The position numbers were made by a program, and so were the translations under genes. Shown in pieces: positions 7,228-14,396 of a stretch of DNA of 14,397 bases; the stretch's first letter is position 1; every line of letters begins with the position of its first letter. The DNA is from Ignavibacteria bacterium (GTDB lineage Bacteria > Bacteroidota > Ignavibacteria > UBA10030 > SZUA-254), in NCBI GenBank assembly GCA_005877655.1, contig VBOC01000054.1:3474-17870 (forward strand), given 5' to 3'. Under the pieces are notes generated by a model. The model searched no databases. It saw nothing but the letters and a program-made list of their open reading frames with translations, and was not told the DNA's origin.

Positions 7228-8547
7228 ATGAACCGATCCGCGGGAGCCCTCGCCTGCTTAATGTGCCTGCTGTCCCTCCGGCAGGCGGCATCTCAGGACA
7301 AGACCCTTCTCCTCGAAACAGACAAGTCCAGGATGGCCGAGGATGTGCGCCGGGAATTTCTGCATTGCTGGAACGCCTACAAGAAATACGCCTGGGGACA
7401 TGACGAGCTGAAACCTCTCAGCAAGGGCTATCGCGACTGGGGGCGATTCTCTCTTTGCATGACCCCGGTCGATGCGATGGACGCCCTCACCCTCATGGGC
7501 CTCGCCGATGAAGCACAAGAGGCGAGGGAGCTGGTCGTTTCGAAACTCTCCTTCGATCGCGACATGGAGGTCAAAAATTTCGAGATCACGATCCGCCTCC
7601 TGGGCGGACTCTTGAGCAACTTTCAACTGACAGGCGACAAGCGCCTGTTAACTCTCGCCGAAGAGTTGGGAAACCGATTGCTCCCGGTGTTCAACTCTCC
7701 GACCGGCATGCCGTATGTTGCCGAAATCGGCACGCTGCTCATCGAATTCGGCACCCTGAGCAAGCTCACCGGCAAAGCCGTCTTCTACGAGAAAGCGAAA
7801 CGTGCGCTCGTCGAGCTCTACAACCGCCGCTCTCCCATCGGGCTCCTTGGTTCCGGGATCAACGTCGAGACCGGGGCCTGGACCGACTCGCTCAGCCACA
7901 TCAGCGGCGGAATCGATTCCTATTATGAATATCTCCTGAAGTGCTGGCGCCTGTTCGATGACAAGGAATGCGAAACCATGTGGCGGACGAGCATCGATGC
8001 GGCCGGGAAGTACCTCGCCCATGAAACGACCACCGGATTCTGGTACGCACGCGTGAACATGAGAACGGGGAAACGTGAGCAGACGCGCTTCGGGGCGCTC
8101 GATGCTTTCCTCCCCGCCGTCCTCGCGCTCTCGGGCGATCTGGAGCGCGCCGCACGACTGGAAGCATCGTGCTACAGGATGTGGACGAGATTCGGCATCG
8201 AGCCGGAGGAAATCGACTATGCGACGATGACTGTGACGGAGGGCGCCTATCCGCTCCGCCCCGAAATCATCGAGTCGGCATACTACCTTTATTACATTAC
8301 GAAACGGCCCGCCTATCTCGAAATGGGCAGGACTTTCTTTGACAGTCTCAAACGCTACTGCAAGACAGACGCCGGGTACGCCGCCTTGAAGGACGTTCGA
8401 ACGAAGGAGAAAAAGGACAACATGGAAAGCTTCTTCCTCGCCGAAACGTTAAAGTATCTTTACTTGCTGTTCGCACCGGCGGAAACTCTTGACCCGACGA
8501 AGGTTATTTTCAATACGGAGGCGCACCCGATACGGAGAACGTGGTAG
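7228..8547 (+). CDS. Exported glycoside hydrolase family 47 alpha-mannosidase
   Basis: This 439-residue protein has an N-terminal signal peptide (MNRSAGALACLMCLLSL, then RQAAS-Q) and a single GH47 (alpha/alpha)7-barrel domain. GH47 enzymes are Ca2+-dependent inverting alpha-1,2-mannosidases, best known from eukaryotic ER and Golgi N-glycan trimming, with a smaller set in bacteria. All landmark motifs are present: E60 in AWGHDELKPLSK, D292 in GALDAFLPAVLAL, E346 in YPLRPEIIES, E400 in DNMESFFLAETLKYLY, and T430-E431 in FNTEAHPI, the Ca2+-binding threonine near the C-terminus. These match the acids usually numbered E330, D463, E599, E663 and T688 in the human ER enzyme, so the protein looks catalytically intact. 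It probably acts in the periplasm on mannose-containing glycans. It follows the DUF1059-like gene by 13 nt and ends 3 nt from the convergent GT2 gene, leaving no room for a terminator between them. Confidence 0.92.
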   Translation: MNRSAGALACLMCLLSLRQAASQDKTLLLETDKSRMAEDVRREFLHCWNAYKKYAWGHDELKPLSKGYRDWGRFSLCMTPVDAMDALTLMGLADEAQEARELVVSKLSFDRDMEVKNFEITIRLLGGLLSNFQLTGDKRLLTLAEELGNRLLPVFNSPTGMPYVAEIGTLLIEFGTLSKLTGKAVFYEKAKRALVELYNRRSPIGLLGSGINVETGAWTDSLSHISGGIDSYYEYLLKCWRLFDDKECETMWRTSIDAAGKYLAHETTTGFWYARVNMRTGKREQTRFGALDAFLPAVLALSGDLERAARLEASCYRMWTRFGIEPEEIDYATMTVTEGAYPLRPEIIESAYYLYYITKRPAYLEMGRTFFDSLKRYCKTDAGYAALKDVRTKEKKDNMESFFLAETLKYLYLLFAPAETLDPTKVIFNTEAHPIRRTW

Positions 8548-8550
8548 GGA

Positions 8551-9744
8551 CTAGGCGGGACTCCCTGACGATTGTTCCTCAGGAAGCGGCGCGTCGCCGG
8601 CTTCACGGTGGGTGCGAATCCATTCCTTTGACCCGCGCTTTTTGAGCATCCCGGCATAGAGCATGAGTTTCCAGAGGGCGTACCGGGGCAGGTGAAGCAA
8701 AACTTTCAGGTCTTCCATGGAACCCCGGGCCGCCTGAATTCCGACCAGGAGGTGTACCATCCCTATTCCCATCAGCCCGGCCCAAAGCCAGATCACAGGT
8801 CCCAGTTCCGAAAAACCGAGCCCCAGCAGGATGGCCGACATCATGAACATCGCCGAAACGGCCATGAGCAAATTGACGAGCGGCGGAGTGACAAGATCGA
8901 TGAAGGCATCGAAACATCGATACGAGCGTGCGTACAGGGCGGTGCGGAGAAGCCGGCCCGCATACTTTTTTACTAGTGGATATCTGCCCATTTCCCACCT
9001 CGCGCGCTGGCTCCGGGCGTTTGCGGCAAATTGAGGCATCGCGGCGATCACGGTCGCTTCGGGCGCGAAGACCACCCCGACCCCCCGGAGCAATAACTCC
9101 GGAACCCGGCGAAGCGTGTCGACGGCGAAGCACATGCCGTTTCCACGCAAACCCGACGAACATCCGAGAGCCATTCTGCCGAGCGGGCGCACGTAATTGT
9201 AGAGCAGGAAGCCGATGCGAATGATCTCCGAACTCCAGGACCCGGGGAGCGGATTGACCAGATCGCTGCTCTGGATTGCCTCCGCCCCTGCTTGAAGCTC
9301 ATCATTCATGACCGAAAGAAAATTCCGCGAGGCGGTGCTGTCGGCGTCCACGACGACGACCGCGTCGTACCGGGACAATGAGACGAGTGCGTCAAAGCCC
9401 CAGCGCAGCGCATAGCCTTTGCCCCGCAGATGCGGATCGTTTCTTTCCAGGATCTGGACTCGCGGACGATTCGCAACTTGAGCGGTGCCGTCATCGCAGT
9501 TGTCGGCAATGACGACGACATCGTACATCTGGCTTGGGTAATCGATCGCGAGCAGGCTTCGGAGCGTTGCATCGATCGTCCGCTCTTCGTCGTGCGCGGG
9601 AACGACGATGGCGAATCGGCGCAGGCGGGAATTGCCCGAATTCCGGCGCTGTCCGGGATTGAGGGCAAGGACGCTGAGGAAGGCGAGATAACAGAGCGGG
9701 AGGCCAAAAATCAAAAGAAGGACGATTTCAAGAACTGTTATCAT
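8551..9744 (-). CDS. Membrane-bound family 2 glycosyltransferase
   Basis: This is a 398-residue processive-type GT2 enzyme that would transfer a sugar from a nucleotide sugar at the cytoplasmic face of the inner membrane. It has an N-terminal membrane helix (VLEIVLLLIFGLPLCYLAFL) and the nucleotide-binding start FAIVVPAHDEERTI. The metal-binding motif is D133-A-D135 in VVVDADST, and the acceptor-site motif is Q246-R-A-R249-W250 (QxxRW). Two or three C-terminal membrane helices follow (LLMAVSAMFMMSAILLGLGF and PVIWLWAGLMGIGMVHLLVG). The QxxRW motif and membrane segments resemble synthases of hyaluronan, cellulose and poly-GlcNAc type, so it could build or extend a polysaccharide. The ATG at 9744 (MITVLEIV) is preferred over the GTG at 9750. 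It is the last gene of the minus-strand operon, 13 nt after the acyltransferase-PRODH fusion. Confidence 0.9.
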   Translation of the reverse strand: MITVLEIVLLLIFGLPLCYLAFLSVLALNPGQRRNSGNSRLRRFAIVVPAHDEERTIDATLRSLLAIDYPSQMYDVVVIADNCDDGTAQVANRPRVQILERNDPHLRGKGYALRWGFDALVSLSRYDAVVVVDADSTASRNFLSVMNDELQAGAEAIQSSDLVNPLPGSWSSEIIRIGFLLYNYVRPLGRMALGCSSGLRGNGMCFAVDTLRRVPELLLRGVGVVFAPEATVIAAMPQFAANARSQRARWEMGRYPLVKKYAGRLLRTALYARSYRCFDAFIDLVTPPLVNLLMAVSAMFMMSAILLGLGFSELGPVIWLWAGLMGIGMVHLLVGIQAARGSMEDLKVLLHLPRYALWKLMLYAGMLKKRGSKEWIRTHREAGDAPLPEEQSSGSPA

Positions 9745-9757
9745 AGACACCCGGTCT

Positions 9758-11626
9758 TCACAACAGTCCCTGGTTCCAGTCCCCCCCGGTCAGGAGGCCA
9801 TTCAACGCCCATGCCATCATCGCAGGGCGATGCGAAACGTAGCGGATGTTGTAGGGTAGATACGGAGTGCCGAACGGAACATAGACCCTCACCGGGATCC
9901 CCAGAGGTTCTGCAGCACTCTTGGCAATCGAAGGCAGCCCGAGCATCTGTTCCAATTCACACCGTGTTTTCGAGGCATGCAGGATCGTGAGGGCTTCGTG
10001 GGCGAGCTGACGATCGTGCGTGCCGACAAACACATGCGCGCACCGCCCCGCGAGCGCTCGGATCAGGACGAGAAAGTTTCTCCGGCAGTCAAGCCCGTTT
10101 CCCTTCGGGTCCGACCATTGTCCTTTTACGACACGAACCGAAACCCCGGACCTGATTGCCCATTCGGCGTCCTCGATGCTCCGTTCCCATCTTGAAGGAA
10201 GCGTGCACCCGACCAATTCCCAGATCGCGTGCGCGGCTTCGGTGAGCTCGATCGTCCTGTCCTGTGCTCGGGCGTCGACCGCATCGAACTGGAGCGGCAC
10301 GCGGCGGCGCGATGCATAGCACGCGAGTTCCCGGACGAGATCCGGGTCGAATCTCAGGTCGGAGATCTTGACGGATAACTGGCCGTCAAATTGCTCGGCC
10401 GCAATTGAGTCGATCGCCGCCTTGGAGTTCTTGAGAACCTGCGCGGGGGGTTCCGAATCTCCCCTCCAGTGCGCGACCGTCAGCAATGCCTTGCGCTCGG
10501 CGAGGCGCCGGCATACGCTGATCGCATCCGCGAGTTCCGGTCCGGCAACATACCGGTGCCCGATCCGCTCGATGGAGCGTCGTTTGAGGCGAGCCAGCGT
10601 TTTGAACAGGCGGTATCCACACCATGCGAGCCCGTCGACCGAGAACGGATAACAATCATGCAACACGTGTTCCCGCTTCGCGCTCGTCCACATATGGATC
10701 CACGGCTCGTCCGTCCCGAGAAATTCAAACTCGGCAAGGCCTTTTGAAAATGCCCAATGGATGGCCTCATGCATCAGCAAGATACCAGGGGAACAGTGTG
10801 CCCACGTTTCATCGAACCCGACCTTCAACACCCACAAGCGCCGTGCATGTTCGACCGCCAGTATCCCCGCAACTGCCTGACCATCGACCCGCAGGAAAAA
10901 GAACCGGAGGGCGCCCGTCCGGGCGGCCGCATGCCCGTACGAAGTAAAAAAGCGCGCGGAACGGGGGTCGGACCGGACGGCCGTCCCCAGCCGCCCCTTC
11001 CACCCGGTTGCTTCTACGTTGACAAATTCGCGAAGATAGGATTCGACACTCTCCTCCGTCGGCGATTCCACCTGTATCTGCACCTCCCCCATTTCATCCA
11101 GCCGCCGCCGCGCCCGCCGCAAGCTTGAGCGCCGGCTTGAAGAAATCCCCGCTTCAAAATCTTCCCAGGGTCCGTCGATGAGGAGCCATGGAGAGGCGGA
11201 CTGCCTTCGTACCGTTACCCCGCGAAGCGGAGCAGCCAATCTTCGGGCAAGCCGGATCTCGGGCGAATCCGCCGCAATCCTTCCAAGGCGTATCGGGAGC
11301 CGTTGAGCACTGACCGCCCAAAGGAGTTCCTTGAGCGATTCTTCATCCCTGAACAGAAAACCGCTCGGCTCCTGCAGGGTCGAGCTCCCAAGCAGTTCCA
11401 GCCGCCGGACGCCCCGGCGGCGAACCATCACCATCGGCGCTGCGGCGACGAGTTCTTCTCCGTCCCTGATGAGAATAATCATGAGCTCATCGGGAGGGCT
11501 CACCGCCGCCGCGCAGGCGGCAAACCATTCGTGGGTGAGGAGCGGGTTTTGAAATTCCAATGCCAGCGCATCCCATTCGCGCTCCAGTTTCATCAAACCC
11601 GCAACAGTATCAACGACTTCGATCAC
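9758..11626 (-). CDS. CelD/BioF2-type GNAT acyltransferase fused to a proline-dehydrogenase-like domain
   Basis: This is a 622-residue cytosolic protein with two parts. Residues 1 to about 330 are a double-GNAT acyltransferase of the CelD/BioF2-like (Acetyltransf_6, FemAB-related) type: LEREWDALALEFQNPLLTHE at the start, an Arg-rich SSRRSSLRRARRRL segment, then LRFFFLRVDGQAVAGILAVE and KVGFDETWAHCSPGILLMHE. Residues about 345-622 resemble the PRODH (beta/alpha)8 barrel: LSVKIS with K420 (like PutA K329), FDAVDARAQDR with D448 (like D370), VRVVKGQW with K501, GTHDRQL (from G535), LEQMLGL, VRVYVPFG and PYNIRYVSHRP (R595). The usual substrate-binding Arg pair reads R595-Y596 here. PRODH enzymes oxidise proline with FAD; this substitution suggests another substrate, or binding only. 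I know no characterised protein with this fusion. The GTG start at 11626 has AAAGGGG 4 nt upstream and overlaps the preceding gene by 17 nt. Confidence 0.8.
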   Translation of the reverse strand: MIEVVDTVAGLMKLEREWDALALEFQNPLLTHEWFAACAAAVSPPDELMIILIRDGEELVAAAPMVMVRRRGVRRLELLGSSTLQEPSGFLFRDEESLKELLWAVSAQRLPIRLGRIAADSPEIRLARRLAAPLRGVTVRRQSASPWLLIDGPWEDFEAGISSSRRSSLRRARRRLDEMGEVQIQVESPTEESVESYLREFVNVEATGWKGRLGTAVRSDPRSARFFTSYGHAAARTGALRFFFLRVDGQAVAGILAVEHARRLWVLKVGFDETWAHCSPGILLMHEAIHWAFSKGLAEFEFLGTDEPWIHMWTSAKREHVLHDCYPFSVDGLAWCGYRLFKTLARLKRRSIERIGHRYVAGPELADAISVCRRLAERKALLTVAHWRGDSEPPAQVLKNSKAAIDSIAAEQFDGQLSVKISDLRFDPDLVRELACYASRRRVPLQFDAVDARAQDRTIELTEAAHAIWELVGCTLPSRWERSIEDAEWAIRSGVSVRVVKGQWSDPKGNGLDCRRNFLVLIRALAGRCAHVFVGTHDRQLAHEALTILHASKTRCELEQMLGLPSIAKSAAEPLGIPVRVYVPFGTPYLPYNIRYVSHRPAMMAWALNGLLTGGDWNQGLL

Positions 11627-12956
11627 GTTTCCCCTTTGATATTAAGACGATACTCACCCGGTACTCCGTCATTGCAGACCCGATAGGTGTTTTGTGGGCC
11701 TCGGGAGGACCCTGTTTCTGGCGGGTTGCCGGCGCTCTCTGACGCCTTCTCAGGAGAAATCCCAGTGCCGAAACCATAAACGGAAGTGGGTCCGTGGGAT
11801 CGAAGACGCGGAAGTGGATCTTCGCCGCGAACGACCTCAGGTATGAATTGAACGTCCACTCTCCGGTGTGCCGGTAACCGGTCCAGTACGCTCGAAGATC
11901 CTGTTTGACATGCAGCAGGCGGGCGTCATCGGTGTACGATTGTCCACAATCCACGGACTCTCCGCGCTGGTCATGATAGGCCGCCGATGCCAGATTAACG
12001 CGCGCATAAGCGCCCAGCAGCTCCCAGAGGTTGAAGCGAGGATTGATCTCCAGAATATTAAATGCTTTTGTCCGAACATCCCATTTGTAATCTATTTTCA
12101 CTATTCCCTGAAATCCGATTCGCCGGAGATACTCGACGCTCAACCGGGCGAGAGACGTGTTGTGGATTGTCCGCACATACGCGCTCCCGCCGGTATGCGG
12201 CGGGTAGGTGCGTATTTTGCGGCCCAGAAAATATCCAAGACAACGCGAGTGGATATCGAAGTACCCGTGGAAACTGTCAATCGATTCATCCCTCCCGTCG
12301 ATATATTCCTGAATCACGACCCCAGCCTCTCTTTCGGGCAGTGCCCCGCAGAAGTCCAGAAGCTGGGCTCTTGTCTCGAACCTCCGCAACGCGTTCTTGT
12401 ACGATCCGAAGCGGGCCGCCTGCTCGGGTGTATCCCATATCCAGTCCTGGCTGTATGCCGGCTTGACGATACAGGGAAACGTGATCGAACCCTCGAGCTC
12501 CAGAAAGTCTTCGAGGCGCCGGAGCGTGACCGTTCGGGGGATCGGGAGGTCGTGCTCGCGGGCGAACTTCGCGAAGAGCACCTTGTTGAAAAGCTTCTCA
12601 AGCAGATCGTCGGGAGGCAGCAGAAAACGGTAGAAAGGCTCAAGTTGATGGCGGTATCTCCAGACAAACCACAGTTCAGGGTCCGATGCATAGAAGAGGA
12701 CGGGCTTCTCCCCCCACCCGGAGCTGAGCTTCTGCAGCCGCATGATGATCTCGCCGTAATTCTCGGGCTTGAAAAAGGGAAGCACCCACCGTCCGGCGCA
12801 ATAACGGGAATGAAATCCGATGTCCGAGGGCTGCGAGGAAGCGATATGGCTCATGATTCCGGTCATGCCGAGCGACCTTGCGATATCGTACGCGCAGGGA
12901 GACCATCCAGCCGATAGAATCAGTGCCCCCGAGCTCTTTGCCGATGAATTCTGCAT
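11610..12956 (-). CDS. ATP-grasp ligase, COG3919-like (predicted carboxylate-amine/thiol ligase)
   Basis: This 448-residue cytosolic protein would activate a carboxylate as an acyl-phosphate with ATP and join it to an amine or similar nucleophile. The N-terminal pre-ATP-grasp fold reads GALILSAGWSPCAYDIARSL, with FHSRYCAGRWVLPF as in predicted ATP-dependent carboligases (COG3919). The ATP-grasp core has LFNKVLFAKFAREHDLPIP, the nucleotide-binding lysine K165 in FPCIVKPAYSQDW, the hinge IQEYIDGRDESIDSFHGYF, the basic loop LGRKIRTYPPHTGGSA, and E303-I-N305-P-R, the Mg2+-binding pair. The C-terminal tail, after LLRRR, is basic and low in hydrophobics. It begins 14 nt after the stop of a disrupted paralogue, has no clear Shine-Dalgarno, and overlaps the acyltransferase gene by 17 nt, so expression is likely coupled. 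The substrate is unknown; an amino acid or sugar acid of a surface glycan is a guess from context. Confidence 0.85.
   Translation of the reverse strand: MQNSSAKSSGALILSAGWSPCAYDIARSLGMTGIMSHIASSQPSDIGFHSRYCAGRWVLPFFKPENYGEIIMRLQKLSSGWGEKPVLFYASDPELWFVWRYRHQLEPFYRFLLPPDDLLEKLFNKVLFAKFAREHDLPIPRTVTLRRLEDFLELEGSITFPCIVKPAYSQDWIWDTPEQAARFGSYKNALRRFETRAQLLDFCGALPEREAGVVIQEYIDGRDESIDSFHGYFDIHSRCLGYFLGRKIRTYPPHTGGSAYVRTIHNTSLARLSVEYLRRIGFQGIVKIDYKWDVRTKAFNILEINPRFNLWELLGAYARVNLASAAYHDQRGESVDCGQSYTDDARLLHVKQDLRAYWTGYRHTGEWTFNSYLRSFAAKIHFRVFDPTDPLPFMVSALGFLLRRRQRAPATRQKQGPPEAHKTPIGSAMTEYRVSIVLISKGKRDRSR
11631..11637 (-). promoter_or_regulatory. Ribosome binding site for the GTG start of the acyltransferase-PRODH fusion
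   Basis: On the minus strand AAAGGGG precedes GTG (11626-11624) by 4 nt. It lies inside the 3' end of the ATP-grasp gene and supports a GTG start with a 17-nt gene overlap, a sign of coupled translation. Confidence 0.6.
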
Positions 12957-12970
12957 ACTCTATTGTTCGC

Positions 12971-14137
12971 TCATCCGATGATATTAACAGGGAGACGTTT
13001 GAGGATGCGCCCGCCAAAGCCCATGGCGGAACGAACGAAGGGCAACGGGTCGAGCGGATCAAATATGCGGTAGTATTTTTTCTTCATGAACGATTTGAGA
13101 TATGGGACCAGGGCCCACTCTCCGGATTTCCGGTAGCCGCCCCAATATGCGCGGATATCCGGAAGGAAATAAAGCATTCGGAGATCATCCGCATAACCTC
13201 CGGAAAGTCCTACCCGCTCTTCCCGCTGATGGCGATAGGCAATCAGGGGCAGGTTTATCCCGGCGTACGCTCCGAGGAGGTGCCAGAATTGAAAGTGCGG
13301 CTCAATCTCCATGATCATGAAATCGTTAGTCCGTTCATCCAGCTTATAGTCGATCTTGACGATGCCGCGCATGCCGATCCGGGCGAGGTAACCGATACTC
13401 TGCTTCGCCAACGCCTCGTTGTAAATGGTGCGCGAGTTAGCCGAGGCATTCCGAGCGTTCATTGAAGTAGCCGTGGAAGGTCGTGATCGCATCGTCGCCG
13501 CCGTCGATGTAAGACTGAACCACAAACCCGGAAGCCCGCTCGGGGAGCGCGTCGGCAAATTCCAACAGGTCATCCTTCGAACCGAATCGGCGCAGCGCCT
13601 GCTTGTACGATGGCAACCGATCCCGCTCTGCGGGATTCTTCCAGAACCAGTCCTGGTTGAAGGAAGGCTTCATGATGCAGGGAAACGCGACCGCGCCGAT
13701 TCTTTTCCGCAGGTCGCGCGCATCCGAGAACGATTCCCCCCGCGGAACGGGAAGGCCGCACCGTTGCGCGAACTCATAGAACCGCGACTTGTTGAGGAGG
13801 GTCGTGGTGAGCGGATCGCCCGGCAGGAGGAACCGGAAGTGTTCCTGCAGCCGGTCCCGGAACTGATGCACAAATCCGACCTCGGCGTCGCCCACATAGA
13901 AAAGCACGGGCTTCTCCTCCACCGAAGTTCCGATCGCTTCCAGAGCGTCTGCGATCTTTTCGTAATGGCTCGGCTGTCCGGCTGTGAGGAAACGACAATA
14001 GACTTAACTCCCGCCAGCCCTAGTGCGCGCACGATGTCGTATGCACCCGGCCATCCCCCACCGGTGAGAATGACCGCCCTCCGCGGCGCTTTATCTCGGC
14101 GCATGGTGTTGGCTTTCATTGAAAAAGAAATGTTCAC
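12971..14137 (-). pseudogene. Disrupted paralogue of the ATP-grasp ligase (two frame-shifting deletions)
   Basis: Three reading-frame pieces align end to end with the adjacent intact ATP-grasp protein. Piece A (14137 to about 13980) gives RAVILTGGGWPGAYDIVRAL to VVSSQP. Piece B (about 13973 to 13437) gives PSHYEKIADAL through FPCIMKPSFNQDW and YIDGGDDAITTFHGYF to ECLG-stop. Piece C (about 13435 to 12971) gives SRTIYNEAL through GIVKIDYK to LPVNIIG-stop. Between A and B about 20 residues of the neighbour (SDIGFHSRYC to LPFFK) are replaced by 5 nt; between B and C another 20 (YFLGRK to GGSAYV) are replaced by 7 nt. The net losses of 55 and 53 nt each shift the frame and together restore it. The remaining EINPR motif reads EIEPHF. 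Loss of the basic loop and the Mg2+-binding Asn implies no ligase activity. Starts are possible at GTG 14137 (GGGAG 9 nt upstream), ATG 14119 or ATG 14104. A misassembly is the main alternative. Confidence 0.75.
13971..13984 (-). repeat. Short direct repeat at the first deletion junction of the disrupted ATP-grasp gene
   Basis: CGGCTG occurs at 13971-13976 and again at 13979-13984, two bases apart (CAGCCG on the coding strand). It sits exactly where the frame changes after SSQP. Such short repeats are typical footprints of slippage or microhomology deletions; they can also cause assembly collapse. Confidence 0.55.
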
Positions 14138-14396
14138 AATAGTTTACTCCCAATTGGTAGAGGAGAACGAGTTTGGATCGGACAAAACGGAGACTCGCCA
14201 TCGCTGACGGTTTCTTGGTGATCGCGAACCGCCTGAACTCATGATATTCCCGCCGGATCCGATCGAAGCTTTTTATCACGAACTCCCGCACGAGAAAGAT
14301 TCGGAACCGGGCCCGTGATCCGCGCGAGCATCCGACCCCCCTCACAAGCCAGTTTTCGCTGCGAACGCACTTGAGCTCTTCATACTTGTAGGCCTC
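14091..14396 (-). CDS. C-terminal fragment of an unrecognised operon protein, possibly an acyltransferase end
   Basis: The frame is open from the right window edge to a TAA at 14093-14091, giving about 101 residues. It starts EAYKYEELKCVRSENWLVRG, continues with a basic stretch (SRARFRIFLVREFVIKSFDR and REYHEFRRF) and ends NESQHHAPR. No domain can be assigned firmly. The E-x-YKYE opening followed by Arg-rich helices recalls the C-terminal end of CelD/BioF2-type GNAT acyltransferases, as in the fusion protein of this operon (GTDEPWIHMWTSAKRE then LKRRSIERIG), but this is only a resemblance. It overlaps the start region of the disrupted ATP-grasp gene by 14 to 47 nt, depending on the start chosen there, so it belongs to the same operon. 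The GTG at 14345 is not needed as a start. Confidence 0.55.
   Translation of the reverse strand, partial: EAYKYEELKCVRSENWLVRGVGCSRGSRARFRIFLVREFVIKSFDRIRREYHEFRRFAITKKPSAMASLRFVRSKLVLLYQLGVNYCEHFFFNESQHHAPR

Noticed and set aside
11868..12917. 349-codon plus-strand open frame opposite the intact ATP-grasp gene
   Set aside because: The minus-strand frame carries conserved ATP-grasp motifs. The plus-strand product shows no motif and no ribosome binding site.
13437..13922. Treating the middle piece of the second ATP-grasp as an independent 161-residue protein
   Set aside because: It lacks the N-terminal fold and the Mg2+-binding end, and its flanking pieces continue the same homology in another frame, so it is a fragment of one broken gene.
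13425..14207. 260-codon plus-strand open frame opposite the disrupted ATP-grasp gene
   Set aside because: It is longer than any single minus-strand piece, but only the minus-strand pieces align with the neighbouring ligase, so the plus frame is a shadow of a broken gene.
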